From positions 2,892,769-2,956,768 of the forward strand of contig CP136575.1 of assembly GCA_035196065.1 (NCBI GenBank): a stretch of 64,000 bases of DNA. The letters are read 5' to 3'. The notes under the pieces are model-generated. The model was not told where the DNA came from. It made no database searches and worked only from the letters and a program-made list of their open reading frames with translations. Source of the stretch: Sphingobium sp. GTDB taxonomy: Bacteria > Pseudomonadota > Alphaproteobacteria > Sphingomonadales > Sphingomonadaceae. Both the position numbers and the translations under genes were made by a program. Positions 52,766 through 61,669 of this stretch are shown here, piece after piece; position 1 is the first letter of the stretch; each line of letters starts with the position of its first letter.

Positions 52766-54075
52766 TGTGCCGGTTTTCGATGTTGCAATATCATCCCACG
52801 CGCATGGCGACGTTGGAATCCCTTCCATAGGGTAACGCCTTCCCCGCCGGGGCTGAACACCCCCCACGGCGTTCCCGCCGGCGCATTCCATTCGCCTCGG
52901 TCGGACTCTTCCACAGGCACATCAAGATAAGCCCTGGCGGCATCATCGCCACGCAAATGCACGGCAAAAAACGCAGTGATGAAGTGCAGATTGATCGCGT
53001 TGATCCGATCCTGCCGCCATATCGGATCCTCGAACCAGTCTATATCCCACAGCGACCCGCGCATCTCCGCAGGCGCAGGATTGAGCGCGATCGCATGGCC
53101 TGCCTGCTTGTAGGTCAGCAGATATCGCTCGCTATTCGCCGTCTGCTCGAAAAATGCCTTGGCTGCATTTTCATAACCGACGACCGGATCGCTATCACCG
53201 GCGATGAACAGCAACGGCATGGTAAGTTCTTGCAGGCCATCCTGGCCCCACCGGCTTCGTGCACCGCCACCTGCCGGCGCGAGTGCGACAATGGCTTTGA
53301 CGCCGGGAATGACGATGTCTCTGGCCTGCTCGCCTCCCTTTGCCTGGGCCTTAAGCCAACCTCCCGCAACGATGTCTATTTCCGGATGGTCCGGATCAAG
53401 GCTGGCACCCCCGGCGGTCAACACGCCAAATCCGCCTTGGGAATAGCCAATCAGCGCTACTTGCTCGGGGTTAATCTGTTCCCCCAATGTCATACGCAAC
53501 TGTGCCGCGACAAAGGCGAGATCACGGGGCCGGTTGAAATTGGGAGCAGCCCTGACATGCGCTGGAGCGACATAGGGGTTGGGGTCAGCATGATGGACTG
53601 CCGCAACAACATAACCTTTGGACGCCAGATTTTCGGTCAACCACGTCATCACAGCCGGCGAATTGCTATAGCCATGCGACACAATGATGAGCGGATGCCC
53701 TGAACCGACAGGCTTTGCACCGACTACTGCAAGACCAGCCTGTGTAACTGCCACAGGTGCCTGTGGCGGCTCTCCGGGAAGTTGGGCACGATAAGTGACG
53801 CGCTTGGCGCGCGCACCATGAATTGCTGGGTACCATAGGTCGACCACAAGTTTCCGGTCGCGAATTGGAACCCCGTCCGTTGCATCCTTATTGGATTCAA
53901 CATCGGGCTGTCCGCGATGAACCAATGTCAGTGCGCGAAAACCAACCTGATGCAGCCCGACTGCAGCCAGTTCGGGTGCGTCCATACCGGGTTTGCTTGG
54001 AACCGTGCCAGTTGCCCCCGCATTGACCGGCATGGCGAGCAGCAATGCCGCAAGGCAGGCAAGCATCTTTGTCAT
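52762..54075 (-). CDS. Secreted alpha/beta hydrolase
   Basis: 437 residues from the ATG at 54075, which overlaps the stop of the LysR gene. A signal peptide (MTKMLACLAALLLAMPVNAG) suggests export to the periplasm. The alpha/beta-hydrolase core shows HG at 134-135 (oxyanion turn), GYSQGG (210-215, Ser212), an Asp in FIAGDSDPVVGYENA and a His in YKQAGHAIALNP. The layout resembles platelet-activating-factor acetylhydrolase/dienelactone-hydrolase-like esterases. It is co-transcribed with its LysR regulator and faces a POT carrier. A role in freeing a carnitine- or choline-ester or peptide substrate is possible but unproven. Confidence 0.85.
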   Translation of the reverse strand: MTKMLACLAALLLAMPVNAGATGTVPSKPGMDAPELAAVGLHQVGFRALTLVHRGQPDVESNKDATDGVPIRDRKLVVDLWYPAIHGARAKRVTYRAQLPGEPPQAPVAVTQAGLAVVGAKPVGSGHPLIIVSHGYSNSPAVMTWLTENLASKGYVVAAVHHADPNPYVAPAHVRAAPNFNRPRDLAFVAAQLRMTLGEQINPEQVALIGYSQGGFGVLTAGGASLDPDHPEIDIVAGGWLKAQAKGGEQARDIVIPGVKAIVALAPAGGGARSRWGQDGLQELTMPLLFIAGDSDPVVGYENAAKAFFEQTANSERYLLTYKQAGHAIALNPAPAEMRGSLWDIDWFEDPIWRQDRINAINLHFITAFFAVHLRGDDAARAYLDVPVEESDRGEWNAPAGTPWGVFSPGGEGVTLWKGFQRRHARGMILQHRKPAH

Positions 54076-55076
54076 TGTGCTGGTACATCCATATCTTCGC
54101 GAACAACCACCGGCCACGCCAGCTGTTGCTCGATCCACGGGAAACTCTCAATCGTTCGAATAAAGGCATCACTGCTCAGCACGCGCTGGCATAGTGCAGC
54201 GGTAAGCTTGGGAATATCGCCCAATTCCCCTGCCCGGGCCACAACCTGAACTTGGCGTGCAAAGCGCCCTCGCGACATAGGCTCGGGCCGCAAATATGGA
54301 TGCAGATCAAATACGGCCGCCAAACAGGCAGGCGTCGTGATTGTCCAGCCAAGGCCTGCCGCTACCAATGCCAATTGCTGGTGTGACGATTCAACTTCGA
54401 TGACTTGAGGCAGCTTCAACTTCATCCGGACAATCTGCCGTTCAATCTGCTGGCCCATACCGGTCAGGCGTGAAAAGCGGATGAGAGGAATTTGCGGCAT
54501 GTTGGTTAAATTGAAGGATTCGCGGCAGTTTTGCGGAAACACGCAAATGAAGCTCTCTTCAAACACCGGATGCAGTTCCAGCGATCCGCTATGTTCCAGA
54601 TTGAAGCTGCCGGTAAGCAGCATATCGATATCGCGGGCGAGGAATTCGCCCTGATGTTCCCTAGAGATACCAGAACGCATGTTCCAATGCTCGGCCCGTC
54701 CGCCCAGCTCGCGCAGGATCGGCGCGGTCAGCAGGTTCGCAAGACTGAACGACATTGCCATCGTAACGCTTGAAATCGGAAGGTTGGCTCGTTCGCGGAC
54801 CGCATCATATGTGGACCGGGCTTGGTCGATAAGGGCGTGCCCACGTGCAAACAGCGATTTGCCGCTTGCTGTCAGACCCATGGGCCGCATCGTCCGATCA
54901 AACAATAACGCACCAATGCTAGCCTCAAGCTTGGCGATTGTTTGGGAAATCGCAGATTGCGTGACCTGAAGATGCGCCGCGCATTGCGACATGCCACCAA
55001 GCTCGACAGTCAGCACGAAAACCTCAATCGCATGCAGATCGAATTCCTGCGGTAGCTTCACAATCTCCGGCTCCAA
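54072..55076 (-). CDS. LysR-family transcriptional regulator
   Basis: 334 residues. The helix-turn-helix is HAIEVFVLTVELGGMSQCAA and LQVTQSAISQTIAKLEASIG, followed by the effector-binding domain. It is coupled to the hydrolase gene by ATGA and diverges from a POT-family transporter gene across 77 bases with a LysR-box-like sequence, so it probably controls both. Effector unknown. Confidence 0.9.
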   Translation of the reverse strand: MEPEIVKLPQEFDLHAIEVFVLTVELGGMSQCAAHLQVTQSAISQTIAKLEASIGALLFDRTMRPMGLTASGKSLFARGHALIDQARSTYDAVRERANLPISSVTMAMSFSLANLLTAPILRELGGRAEHWNMRSGISREHQGEFLARDIDMLLTGSFNLEHSGSLELHPVFEESFICVFPQNCRESFNLTNMPQIPLIRFSRLTGMGQQIERQIVRMKLKLPQVIEVESSHQQLALVAAGLGWTITTPACLAAVFDLHPYLRPEPMSRGRFARQVQVVARAGELGDIPKLTAALCQRVLSSDAFIRTIESFPWIEQQLAWPVVVREDMDVPAQ

Positions 55077-55087
55077 GTCGCAGCATC

Positions 55088-55135
55088 AAATTTTCTAATA
55101 TCTAAATCATGGTTACAATAATGCTAGAAATTTTT
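55088..55135. promoter_or_regulatory. LysR-box-like inverted repeats in the LysR/POT gap
   Basis: ATTTTCTAATATCTAAAT (55090-55107) has ATTT/AAAT arms around a T-N11-A core typical of LysR sites. AAATTTTCTA (55088-55097) and TAGAAATTTTT (55125-55135) form a larger imperfect inverted repeat across the gap. Confidence 0.4.
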
Positions 55136-55153
55136 CGCGGAGGTGGCACAAGG

Positions 55154-56545
55154 ATGCGGTCAGCACCGCACCCAAAGGGGGGGATTTTGGACAAGACTGA
55201 ACTGGCGGTTTCGCGCCAAATAGGCAGCCATCCCAAGGGTCTTTACTACTTGTTCTTCACAGAAATGTGGGAACGTTTTTCCTTTTACGGCATGTCAGCA
55301 TTATTGATGCTGTACATGGTGAAGGAGCTTCTCCTTCCTGAAAATTCCGCGCAGGTGATCGGGCTTGCCGGGCTTCGCGCCTTCTTCGAGTTTCGCGGAC
55401 CGATGTCGGACATCGCTTTCGCATCGATCATCTATGGCTGGTATGCCGGGTTGGTCTATTTCACCCCGATTTTCGGCGGCTGGGTCGCCGACAAGCTTCT
55501 CGGTGCCAAGCGCACGGTGATGATAGGTGTCGTGTTGATGAGTGCCGGCCATCTGGCGATGTCCTTCTATTCCTCCTTCCTTTTGGCGTTGCTGCTGCTG
55601 ATCCTCGGCTCTGGCTTCCTCAAGGGGAATATCTCGGCACAGGTCGGCGCGCTGTACCCGCAGGAGGAAGAGTCACTTCGCTCGCACGGCTATACGATTT
55701 TTTCTGCCGGGATATGCATCGGCGCGGCAAGCGGACCGCTGGTGACAGGGCTGGTCGCCCAAAGCCATGGCTGGCACGCCGGCTTTGCCGTTACCGCCAT
55801 ATTGATGCTTGTCGCATTGGCCGTCTACGCAATCGGCCAACGCCATCTTCCCCATGACCGGCCGGCAGCGCAAAAGCGCGAAACAGCCGCACCATTATCC
55901 CCCACCGAGCGGCGGCGGATCTATGTCCTTCTGTTCGTTATCCTGCTCACCATTCCGGCCGAAATCGCCTATCCAATGGTCTGGAGCATCGGAATTTTGT
56001 GGGTTGATCAATATGTGAATCTGGCCACGCCAATGGGCGAAATGCCTTCCAGCTGGTTCGCGGCCATGGACTCAATCGGCGCGATCATCTTTGCACCCCT
56101 CTTGGTGGCCATTTGGGCTTGGCAAGCCAGACGGGAAAGCGAACCGCCCAGTATCACCAAGATCGGGATTGGCACTGCACTGGTCGGATTTGCAGCCCTG
56201 CTCTTTGCCTATGGTAATATGGGCATAACTGAACCGGATAGCGTATCAGCGGGTTGGGCCATATCCGGATGGCTGATCATGGGGCTGGCATGGATGTATT
56301 ATTGGCCAACATTACTGGCGCTCGTCAGCCGGACTGCGCCGCCAGCCGTCACGTCAACACTGATGGGCGTCGCGTTTCTGTCGCCCTTTGTCGGGCACAC
56401 GCTTGCAGGCTGGGTCGGCAGCTATTTTGACCAGATGGACCCGGCAACATTCTGGGCCATGGATGCAGCGATTGCGCTCGCCGGTGCAGCAATCATCCTG
56501 CTTTTGCGCAAGCCGCTGACGAACGGATTAGCGGCAGGCAACTAA
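55154..56545 (+). CDS. Proton-dependent oligopeptide transporter (POT/PTR family)
   Basis: 463 residues from the ATG at 55154 (GGAGG 11 bases upstream); an in-frame ATG at 55109 is possible. About 12-14 membrane segments. The POT signature FFTEMWERFSFYG (34-46) contains the E-x-x-E-R-F motif for proton coupling, and the PTR2 block KGNISAQVGALYPQEE follows. Members import di- and tripeptides with protons; some take other small zwitterions. The divergent hydrolase/LysR pair may govern it. A peptide or methylated dipeptide-like substrate is an inference. Confidence 0.9.
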   Translation: MRSAPHPKGGILDKTELAVSRQIGSHPKGLYYLFFTEMWERFSFYGMSALLMLYMVKELLLPENSAQVIGLAGLRAFFEFRGPMSDIAFASIIYGWYAGLVYFTPIFGGWVADKLLGAKRTVMIGVVLMSAGHLAMSFYSSFLLALLLLILGSGFLKGNISAQVGALYPQEEESLRSHGYTIFSAGICIGAASGPLVTGLVAQSHGWHAGFAVTAILMLVALAVYAIGQRHLPHDRPAAQKRETAAPLSPTERRRIYVLLFVILLTIPAEIAYPMVWSIGILWVDQYVNLATPMGEMPSSWFAAMDSIGAIIFAPLLVAIWAWQARRESEPPSITKIGIGTALVGFAALLFAYGNMGITEPDSVSAGWAISGWLIMGLAWMYYWPTLLALVSRTAPPAVTSTLMGVAFLSPFVGHTLAGWVGSYFDQMDPATFWAMDAAIALAGAAIILLLRKPLTNGLAAGN

Positions 56546-56548
56546 TTT

Positions 56549-57913
56549 TCAGGCGATGCGCGCGCCCTGCCGTCGCAATTCGCTTTGCACAGCAACCAGA
56601 TCGACGTCGTTAAAGTCGCGTCCTGACTTTACCGAAAGCGCAGCCGCCACGCCCGCGCCCTGTCCTGCCACCGCGCAGCACATCATGTTGCGCACGGCTG
56701 CATGGCTGACCTTGTCGCCGCCGATCACACGCCCTGTAACGATCAGGTTTCTCACCCCTTTGGGCAGCATTGAACGATAAGGCACATGGAAATAGCGGCC
56801 CGTGGTCGGCAGGATCAGATAGCCATAGCCGTCGATGAATTCCGGAAAAATGCCAATACTGTCTTCAAAGCGCCCCTGTTCCCTCACATCGTCGGCGGTC
56901 ATGTTGTAGGCCGCGTCGATCTTGCGGGTATCGCGGATGCCCAGCGTCATTCCGAAATTGCGCAGTTTGGCGTCTTCGCAGCCGGGCATGAAGGCCTGCA
57001 GCGCGTGGATCGCATGCATCGCCTGTTTGCGACCTGCCATTTCGCCATATGTCAGCGCATCCGGATCCGTACCGTCGAGATAGAGATGGCACATGTTGAG
57101 ATAGGTGAGGTCGCCCTGATCGGAAACCGTGCCCCAAGTACCCGCCATGGTCTTGACGCTTTCGGGGATCAGCCCGGCCTCCAGCGCCTTTTGAAAAGGT
57201 TTGCGCAGAAAGGGAGAGAACATCTCATCCTCCTTGCCGCCGGTAATCACTTCCCATTCACCGCCCACGGCCCAATCACCATAGGTTTGCGGATCGGACT
57301 TCACCGCTTCGATGAAGCGCGTCTTGTTTACCCCGCACATCGAAAACATCACCGAGACGGACATCATCTCGTCAACCGGATGCTTGTGGGTAGGCGCTCC
57401 GGCGCGATAGGCAATGTCGGCATCGCCAGTCGCGTCGATTACACGCTTGGCCAGAATGGCTTCCCGGCCTGCCTTGCTCTCCACGATAACGCCTTTGATC
57501 ATATCCCCTTCCATGATCGGGGCAACGAACATGCGGTGCAGCATCGGGATCACGCCGGCTTCCTCTACCAGCGTATCGGCAACGAACTTGAACCCTTCAG
57601 CATCAAGGCTGTGACTGATCGATTGCGGCTCCGGCATCGCCGCGCCCATGGCCTTGGCCCGTTCTTCGAACTCGCGGCCAATGCCTTCACTATCGATCGT
57701 TTGCGGATGGCGGTACCAGGCGAAACCTTCCACCCCCACCTGGGTGATATTCCCACCAAAGCAACCATAGCGCTCGAGGAGCGTGGTCTCCACCCCGGCT
57801 CGCGCTGACGCAAGAGCAGCGGCAAGACCGCCGGGTCCAGAACCGACGACGAGTACGTCGGTTTCACGGATGACCTCTATCTGGCGGGCTGGTTCGGTGA
57901 TGATTTGCGTCAT
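56549..57913 (-). CDS. FAD-dependent oxidoreductase (PF12831-type)
   Basis: 454 residues from the ATG at 57913, overlapping the GMC gene stop by ATGA. The flavin motif is DVLVVGSGPGGLAAALASARAG (about 19-39), followed by LLERYGCFGGN and VIDATGDADIAYRAGAP, the pattern of the FAD_oxidored family. Substrate and partners are not known for most members; some act on tricarballylate- or fumarate-like acids. As last gene of the second Sox unit it may oxidise an intermediate of the same amine. Confidence 0.82.
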   Translation of the reverse strand: MTQIITEPARQIEVIRETDVLVVGSGPGGLAAALASARAGVETTLLERYGCFGGNITQVGVEGFAWYRHPQTIDSEGIGREFEERAKAMGAAMPEPQSISHSLDAEGFKFVADTLVEEAGVIPMLHRMFVAPIMEGDMIKGVIVESKAGREAILAKRVIDATGDADIAYRAGAPTHKHPVDEMMSVSVMFSMCGVNKTRFIEAVKSDPQTYGDWAVGGEWEVITGGKEDEMFSPFLRKPFQKALEAGLIPESVKTMAGTWGTVSDQGDLTYLNMCHLYLDGTDPDALTYGEMAGRKQAMHAIHALQAFMPGCEDAKLRNFGMTLGIRDTRKIDAAYNMTADDVREQGRFEDSIGIFPEFIDGYGYLILPTTGRYFHVPYRSMLPKGVRNLIVTGRVIGGDKVSHAAVRNMMCCAVAGQGAGVAAALSVKSGRDFNDVDLVAVQSELRRQGARIA

Positions 57914-59577
57914 CGCTGGCGGGTTTCCCATTCAGGCGCGACATAATAGGGCGCGTTTGAGGGCGGCAGCAGCGGCTTGCCGAGGATGTGATCTGCAGCT
58001 TTTTCACCGATCATGATCGTCGGCGCGTTAAGATTGCCCGTAGTGATCGAGGGCATGACCGAACTATCAACGACGCGCAGCCCCTGCACACCGATCACGC
58101 GCAACTCCGGATCGACCACCGCCATCGGATCGCTCGCATCTCCCATCTTGCAGGTGCAACTGGGATGGAGGGCGCTTTCAACATGCTCTGCAATAAAGGC
58201 ATCGATCTGTTCATCGGTCACGCATTCGGCGCCGGGCTTGATTTCGCGACCGCGATAGGGCGCGAAGGCTGGCTGCTGGAATATCTCCCGCGTGAGGCGG
58301 ACGCAGGCCCGCATCTCTGCCCAGTCGTCAGGGTGGCTCATATAGTTGAATTGAATTTTGGGTTTATCATGCGGGTCGGCGCTGCGTAACGTCACCGTTC
58401 CCCGGCTTTTGGATCTCATCGGTCCGACATGCGCCTGAAAGCCATGCTCGCTAGCGAGTGACGAGCCATCATAATTGATCGCCATCGGGAAGAAATGATA
58501 TTGGATGTCGGGATATTTGATCCCGGCGCGGCTGCGGATAAATCCGCAGCTTTCAAACTGGTTGGACGCACCTTCGCCCGACCGCAGCAACAGCCATTGC
58601 GCGCCCACCATCGCCTTGCCGAGAAGGTTTGCCTTGCCATACAGCGTGATCGGCTGAGTGCAGGCCATTTGAAAATAGAATTCAAGATGGTCCTGCAGAT
58701 TTGCGCCGACACCCGGACGGTCAGCGATCAGCTTGATACCGTGCTGACGCAACTCCTCTGCCGGACCAATGCCCGAAATCTTGAGCAACTGTACGGAATT
58801 GATCGGACCACCGGACAGAATGACTTCGCGGGTTGCGCGAATCTGATGCCGCTGGCCGCTGCGTTCATATTCAACGCCAACCGCACGCTTCCCTTCAAAA
58901 AGGATGCGCGTTGCCAGCGCTTTTTCGATGACGCGCAGATTGGACCGTTTGCGCGCACCATAGAGATAGGCTTTGGCGGTCGAGCAGCGCGTGCCGTCTC
59001 GTGTGGTCATATCCATCCGGCCAAAACCCTCTTGCCGGAATCCGTTATAGTCTTCGGTTAGTTCATATCCGGCTTGCTGTGCCGCATCGAACCATGCCTG
59101 GTGCAGTGGATTTTTGAGTGAGCCATAGCTGGTCGAAAGCGGCCCATCTTCGCCGCGATAATGATCGCCGCCCTCAGCCCTGCCCTCGGCGCGTTTGAAA
59201 TAGGGCAGGACATCGGCATAACCCCAACCCTGCGCCCCCTCATCATCCTTCCAGCGTTCAAAATCGAGCGCATTGCCACGGACATAGACCAGCCCGTTGA
59301 TCGAGGACGAACCACCCAATCCTTTGCCGCGCGGGCAGTTTAATCGGCGGCCGTTCAGATGCGGCTCGGGCTCGCTTTCATAACCCCAATTCCAACGCTT
59401 TGTGTTCATCGGATAGGCCAGTGCCGCAGGCATCTGAATAAAAACCGATCGATCACTTCCGCCATATTCGAGGAGGACGACCTTATGCTGCCCGTCCGCG
59501 CTCAGCCTGTCGGCCAGAACACACCCTGCAGAACCGGCGCCGACGATGATATAATCGCAGCTGCCAGTATCAGCCAT
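57910..59577 (-). CDS. GMC-family FAD dehydrogenase, choline dehydrogenase-like
   Basis: 555 residues from the ATG at 59577, eight bases inside the BCCT transporter gene. Visible are YIIVGAGSAGCVLADRL, CPRGKGLGGSSSINGLVYVR, and the C-terminal HPSCTCKMG block with likely catalytic His471 and GNLNAP. The HPSCTCKMG sequence is the BetA-type choline dehydrogenase version, and the adjacent betaine/choline/carnitine carrier supports choline or a related quaternary alcohol as substrate (inference). A second GMC gene at 22602 has a different block (HPTSTCMMG). No betB is next to it. Confidence 0.87.
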   Translation of the reverse strand: MADTGSCDYIIVGAGSAGCVLADRLSADGQHKVVLLEYGGSDRSVFIQMPAALAYPMNTKRWNWGYESEPEPHLNGRRLNCPRGKGLGGSSSINGLVYVRGNALDFERWKDDEGAQGWGYADVLPYFKRAEGRAEGGDHYRGEDGPLSTSYGSLKNPLHQAWFDAAQQAGYELTEDYNGFRQEGFGRMDMTTRDGTRCSTAKAYLYGARKRSNLRVIEKALATRILFEGKRAVGVEYERSGQRHQIRATREVILSGGPINSVQLLKISGIGPAEELRQHGIKLIADRPGVGANLQDHLEFYFQMACTQPITLYGKANLLGKAMVGAQWLLLRSGEGASNQFESCGFIRSRAGIKYPDIQYHFFPMAINYDGSSLASEHGFQAHVGPMRSKSRGTVTLRSADPHDKPKIQFNYMSHPDDWAEMRACVRLTREIFQQPAFAPYRGREIKPGAECVTDEQIDAFIAEHVESALHPSCTCKMGDASDPMAVVDPELRVIGVQGLRVVDSSVMPSITTGNLNAPTIMIGEKAADHILGKPLLPPSNAPYYVAPEWETRQR

Positions 59578-61144
59578 CTTGGCCAACGCGATGGAGTGCC
59601 AACAGCCCCTTAAGCGTGCCAACACATATCAGTAACAAAACAAAGGCTAGCGGCAATCCAGAGGCAATCGCCGCCGCCTGCAAGGAAATCAGTCCGCCAG
59701 ATACCAGCAGCACCACCGCGATACCCCCGACGGCGAAAAGCCAGAAAACCTTTTGCCGCAGCGGGGTATCCGTGCGGCCGCCCGATGTCATAGTATCAAT
59801 GACCAACGTGCCCGAATCCCAGCCCGTGATGAAGAAAATCAGGATCAGGCAGATCGCAACGAAGGACGTGATATTTGCCCATGGCAACGATCCCAGAAGC
59901 AGGAATAATTGTGTATCAAGCGGCGCCTTGGCCAAATCGGGTAGCTTACCCGACACGATCTGCGCGATGCTTCCATCCCCGAAAACCGTTAGCCACAGGA
60001 CGCACAGCAGTGTCGGCGCGATTAACGCCCCCGCCAAAAATTCGCGCACGGTGCGGCCAATCGAGATGCGCGCCATGAACAGTCCGACAAAGGGAGACCA
60101 GCTGATCCACCAAGTCCAATAATAGGCGGTCCAGTCATTATAAAAGCCTGTATCATTACGACCAAAGACATTGGAGAAGGCCGGCAGCAACTGAATATAG
60201 GCAACAAGGTTCCGGTAGATATCGCCGAGCAGCACCAAGGTTGCACCCGTCGCCAGCAAAAAGATGATAAGGCCAAGGGCGACCCACATATTGACTTCGC
60301 TCAGAAAACGAATGCCTTTGTCAATTCCGCCGCGTACCGAGAAAAATGTCACCAAGGCCATGATCGCAATCAATGCGATAATCGCCAGCGTCGAGTTGGG
60401 AATGCCATAGAGATAGGTAATACCCGCCATCGCTTGGCTCGCGCCCAACCCCAGTGACGAAGCGAGACCGAAGAGTGTGGCGAACACTGCAAGCACGTCA
60501 ATAACATCGCCCGCACGTCCCCAAACCCGTGCGCCGATCAAAGGATAAAAGGCCGAGCGAAGCGACAAGGGCATCTTGAAATCAAAGGAAAAGACAGCGA
60601 GCGCCAAGCCTACAATGGCGTAAATCGCCCAAGGATGGAGTGCCCAATTATAGACCGTTGCAGCCATTGCCATGGTCCGTGCACCATCAATGTCGCCGGC
60701 AGCACCACCCAGAGGTGCGGCCGGGCCACCGGCCAATGAAGAGGTGAAATGCGTGACCGGTTCACCGACGCCGTAAAAAACGAGCCCGATGCCCATGCCC
60801 GCCCCGAAAAGCATCGAAAACCAAGCCATCCGGGAATATTCCGGCGCTGCATCTTTGCCCCCAAGCCGGATTTTCCCAAGCGGTGAAAGCGCAACGACGA
60901 TGCAAAACAGAAGAACAAGATTTCCAACCGTCAACAAAAACCAGTTGAACTGCGATACCGCCGATGCACGCAACCAAGAAAACAGATCGGCCGAAGACTG
61001 CGGCGCGATAACGCTGAACAGGATGACGGAGAGCGAAATCAGGGCAATCGGAAAGAATACGGCAGGATTGACCGTCATCCCCAACCAGGTGCGGTTTGAT
61101 TGACCATAGCGCCCCAGATCAATTTTTCTCGCCCAGTCAGTCAT
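59570..61144 (-). CDS. BCCT-family betaine/carnitine/choline transporter
   Basis: 524 residues with about 12 membrane segments. The family signature WTWWISWSPFVGLFMARIS is present with IGRTVREF after it, including the aromatic box tryptophans that bind the trimethylammonium head group. It imports a quaternary amine with sodium or proton. A GGGG-rich ribosome site precedes the ATG. It lies 18 bases after a soxG gene and overlaps the choline-dehydrogenase-like gene, which ties the substrate to N-methylated amines more firmly than any other gene in the window. Confidence 0.93.
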   Translation of the reverse strand: MTDWARKIDLGRYGQSNRTWLGMTVNPAVFFPIALISLSVILFSVIAPQSSADLFSWLRASAVSQFNWFLLTVGNLVLLFCIVVALSPLGKIRLGGKDAAPEYSRMAWFSMLFGAGMGIGLVFYGVGEPVTHFTSSLAGGPAAPLGGAAGDIDGARTMAMAATVYNWALHPWAIYAIVGLALAVFSFDFKMPLSLRSAFYPLIGARVWGRAGDVIDVLAVFATLFGLASSLGLGASQAMAGITYLYGIPNSTLAIIALIAIMALVTFFSVRGGIDKGIRFLSEVNMWVALGLIIFLLATGATLVLLGDIYRNLVAYIQLLPAFSNVFGRNDTGFYNDWTAYYWTWWISWSPFVGLFMARISIGRTVREFLAGALIAPTLLCVLWLTVFGDGSIAQIVSGKLPDLAKAPLDTQLFLLLGSLPWANITSFVAICLILIFFITGWDSGTLVIDTMTSGGRTDTPLRQKVFWLFAVGGIAVVLLVSGGLISLQAAAIASGLPLAFVLLLICVGTLKGLLALHRVGQDG

Positions 61145-61162
61145 CTTCCCCCCCCTTATTGG

Positions 61163-61669
61163 TCAATGGCTTGCAGCAGTTGTTAGCGCCGTCCAGAGCC
61201 AATCAGCAAAGCTGCGCCAGACTTCGACCTGGAAACGGTTTTCTGTCTCGCGGACGATGACGATTTCCACCGTCTCAAAAATCGTCCGCGTCGCCCTGCC
61301 GACTGCGAACTGTTCAAGATCAAGCGGGCAACCGGCCATCAGCAAGGCCGCAGCGGCGGCGCCTTCAATCGTGATGCAGATAGACCGTTCGCTGACGTCA
61401 GTGATTGCGACTGGCAATCCGCTGCCGTCGGCAAGCTTCATTCCCGCACCCCCGCGCAACAGCCATTCATCCGGACCAAGGCAGATGATGCCGCCTTCAG
61501 TCGCGCCAATCTTTTTCGGCATGTTCACACCGAGCAAGGTTTCCAGCGCCTGTACCTGCCGCGCGCGAAGCGAATATCGCGCCATAGGCGGGGCAAGACT
61601 AATTTTCACATCCGCTGTGACGAACGGCTCTGTCGGCACCGGTTCAGTGCGGGTCAAAAGATCAGACAT
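61163..61669 (-). CDS. soxG: Sarcosine oxidase gamma subunit (second copy)
   Basis: 168 residues from the ATG at 61669, eight bases inside soxA; the longer frame to 61840 overlaps soxA and is a shadow. ICLGPDEWLLRGG and LMAGCPLDLEQFAVGRATRT are recognisable SoxG features. It differs strongly from the gamma subunit at 52274, so the two Sox sets are not a recent duplication. Confidence 0.88.
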   Translation of the reverse strand: MSDLLTRTEPVPTEPFVTADVKISLAPPMARYSLRARQVQALETLLGVNMPKKIGATEGGIICLGPDEWLLRGGAGMKLADGSGLPVAITDVSERSICITIEGAAAAALLMAGCPLDLEQFAVGRATRTIFETVEIVIVRETENRFQVEVWRSFADWLWTALTTAASH

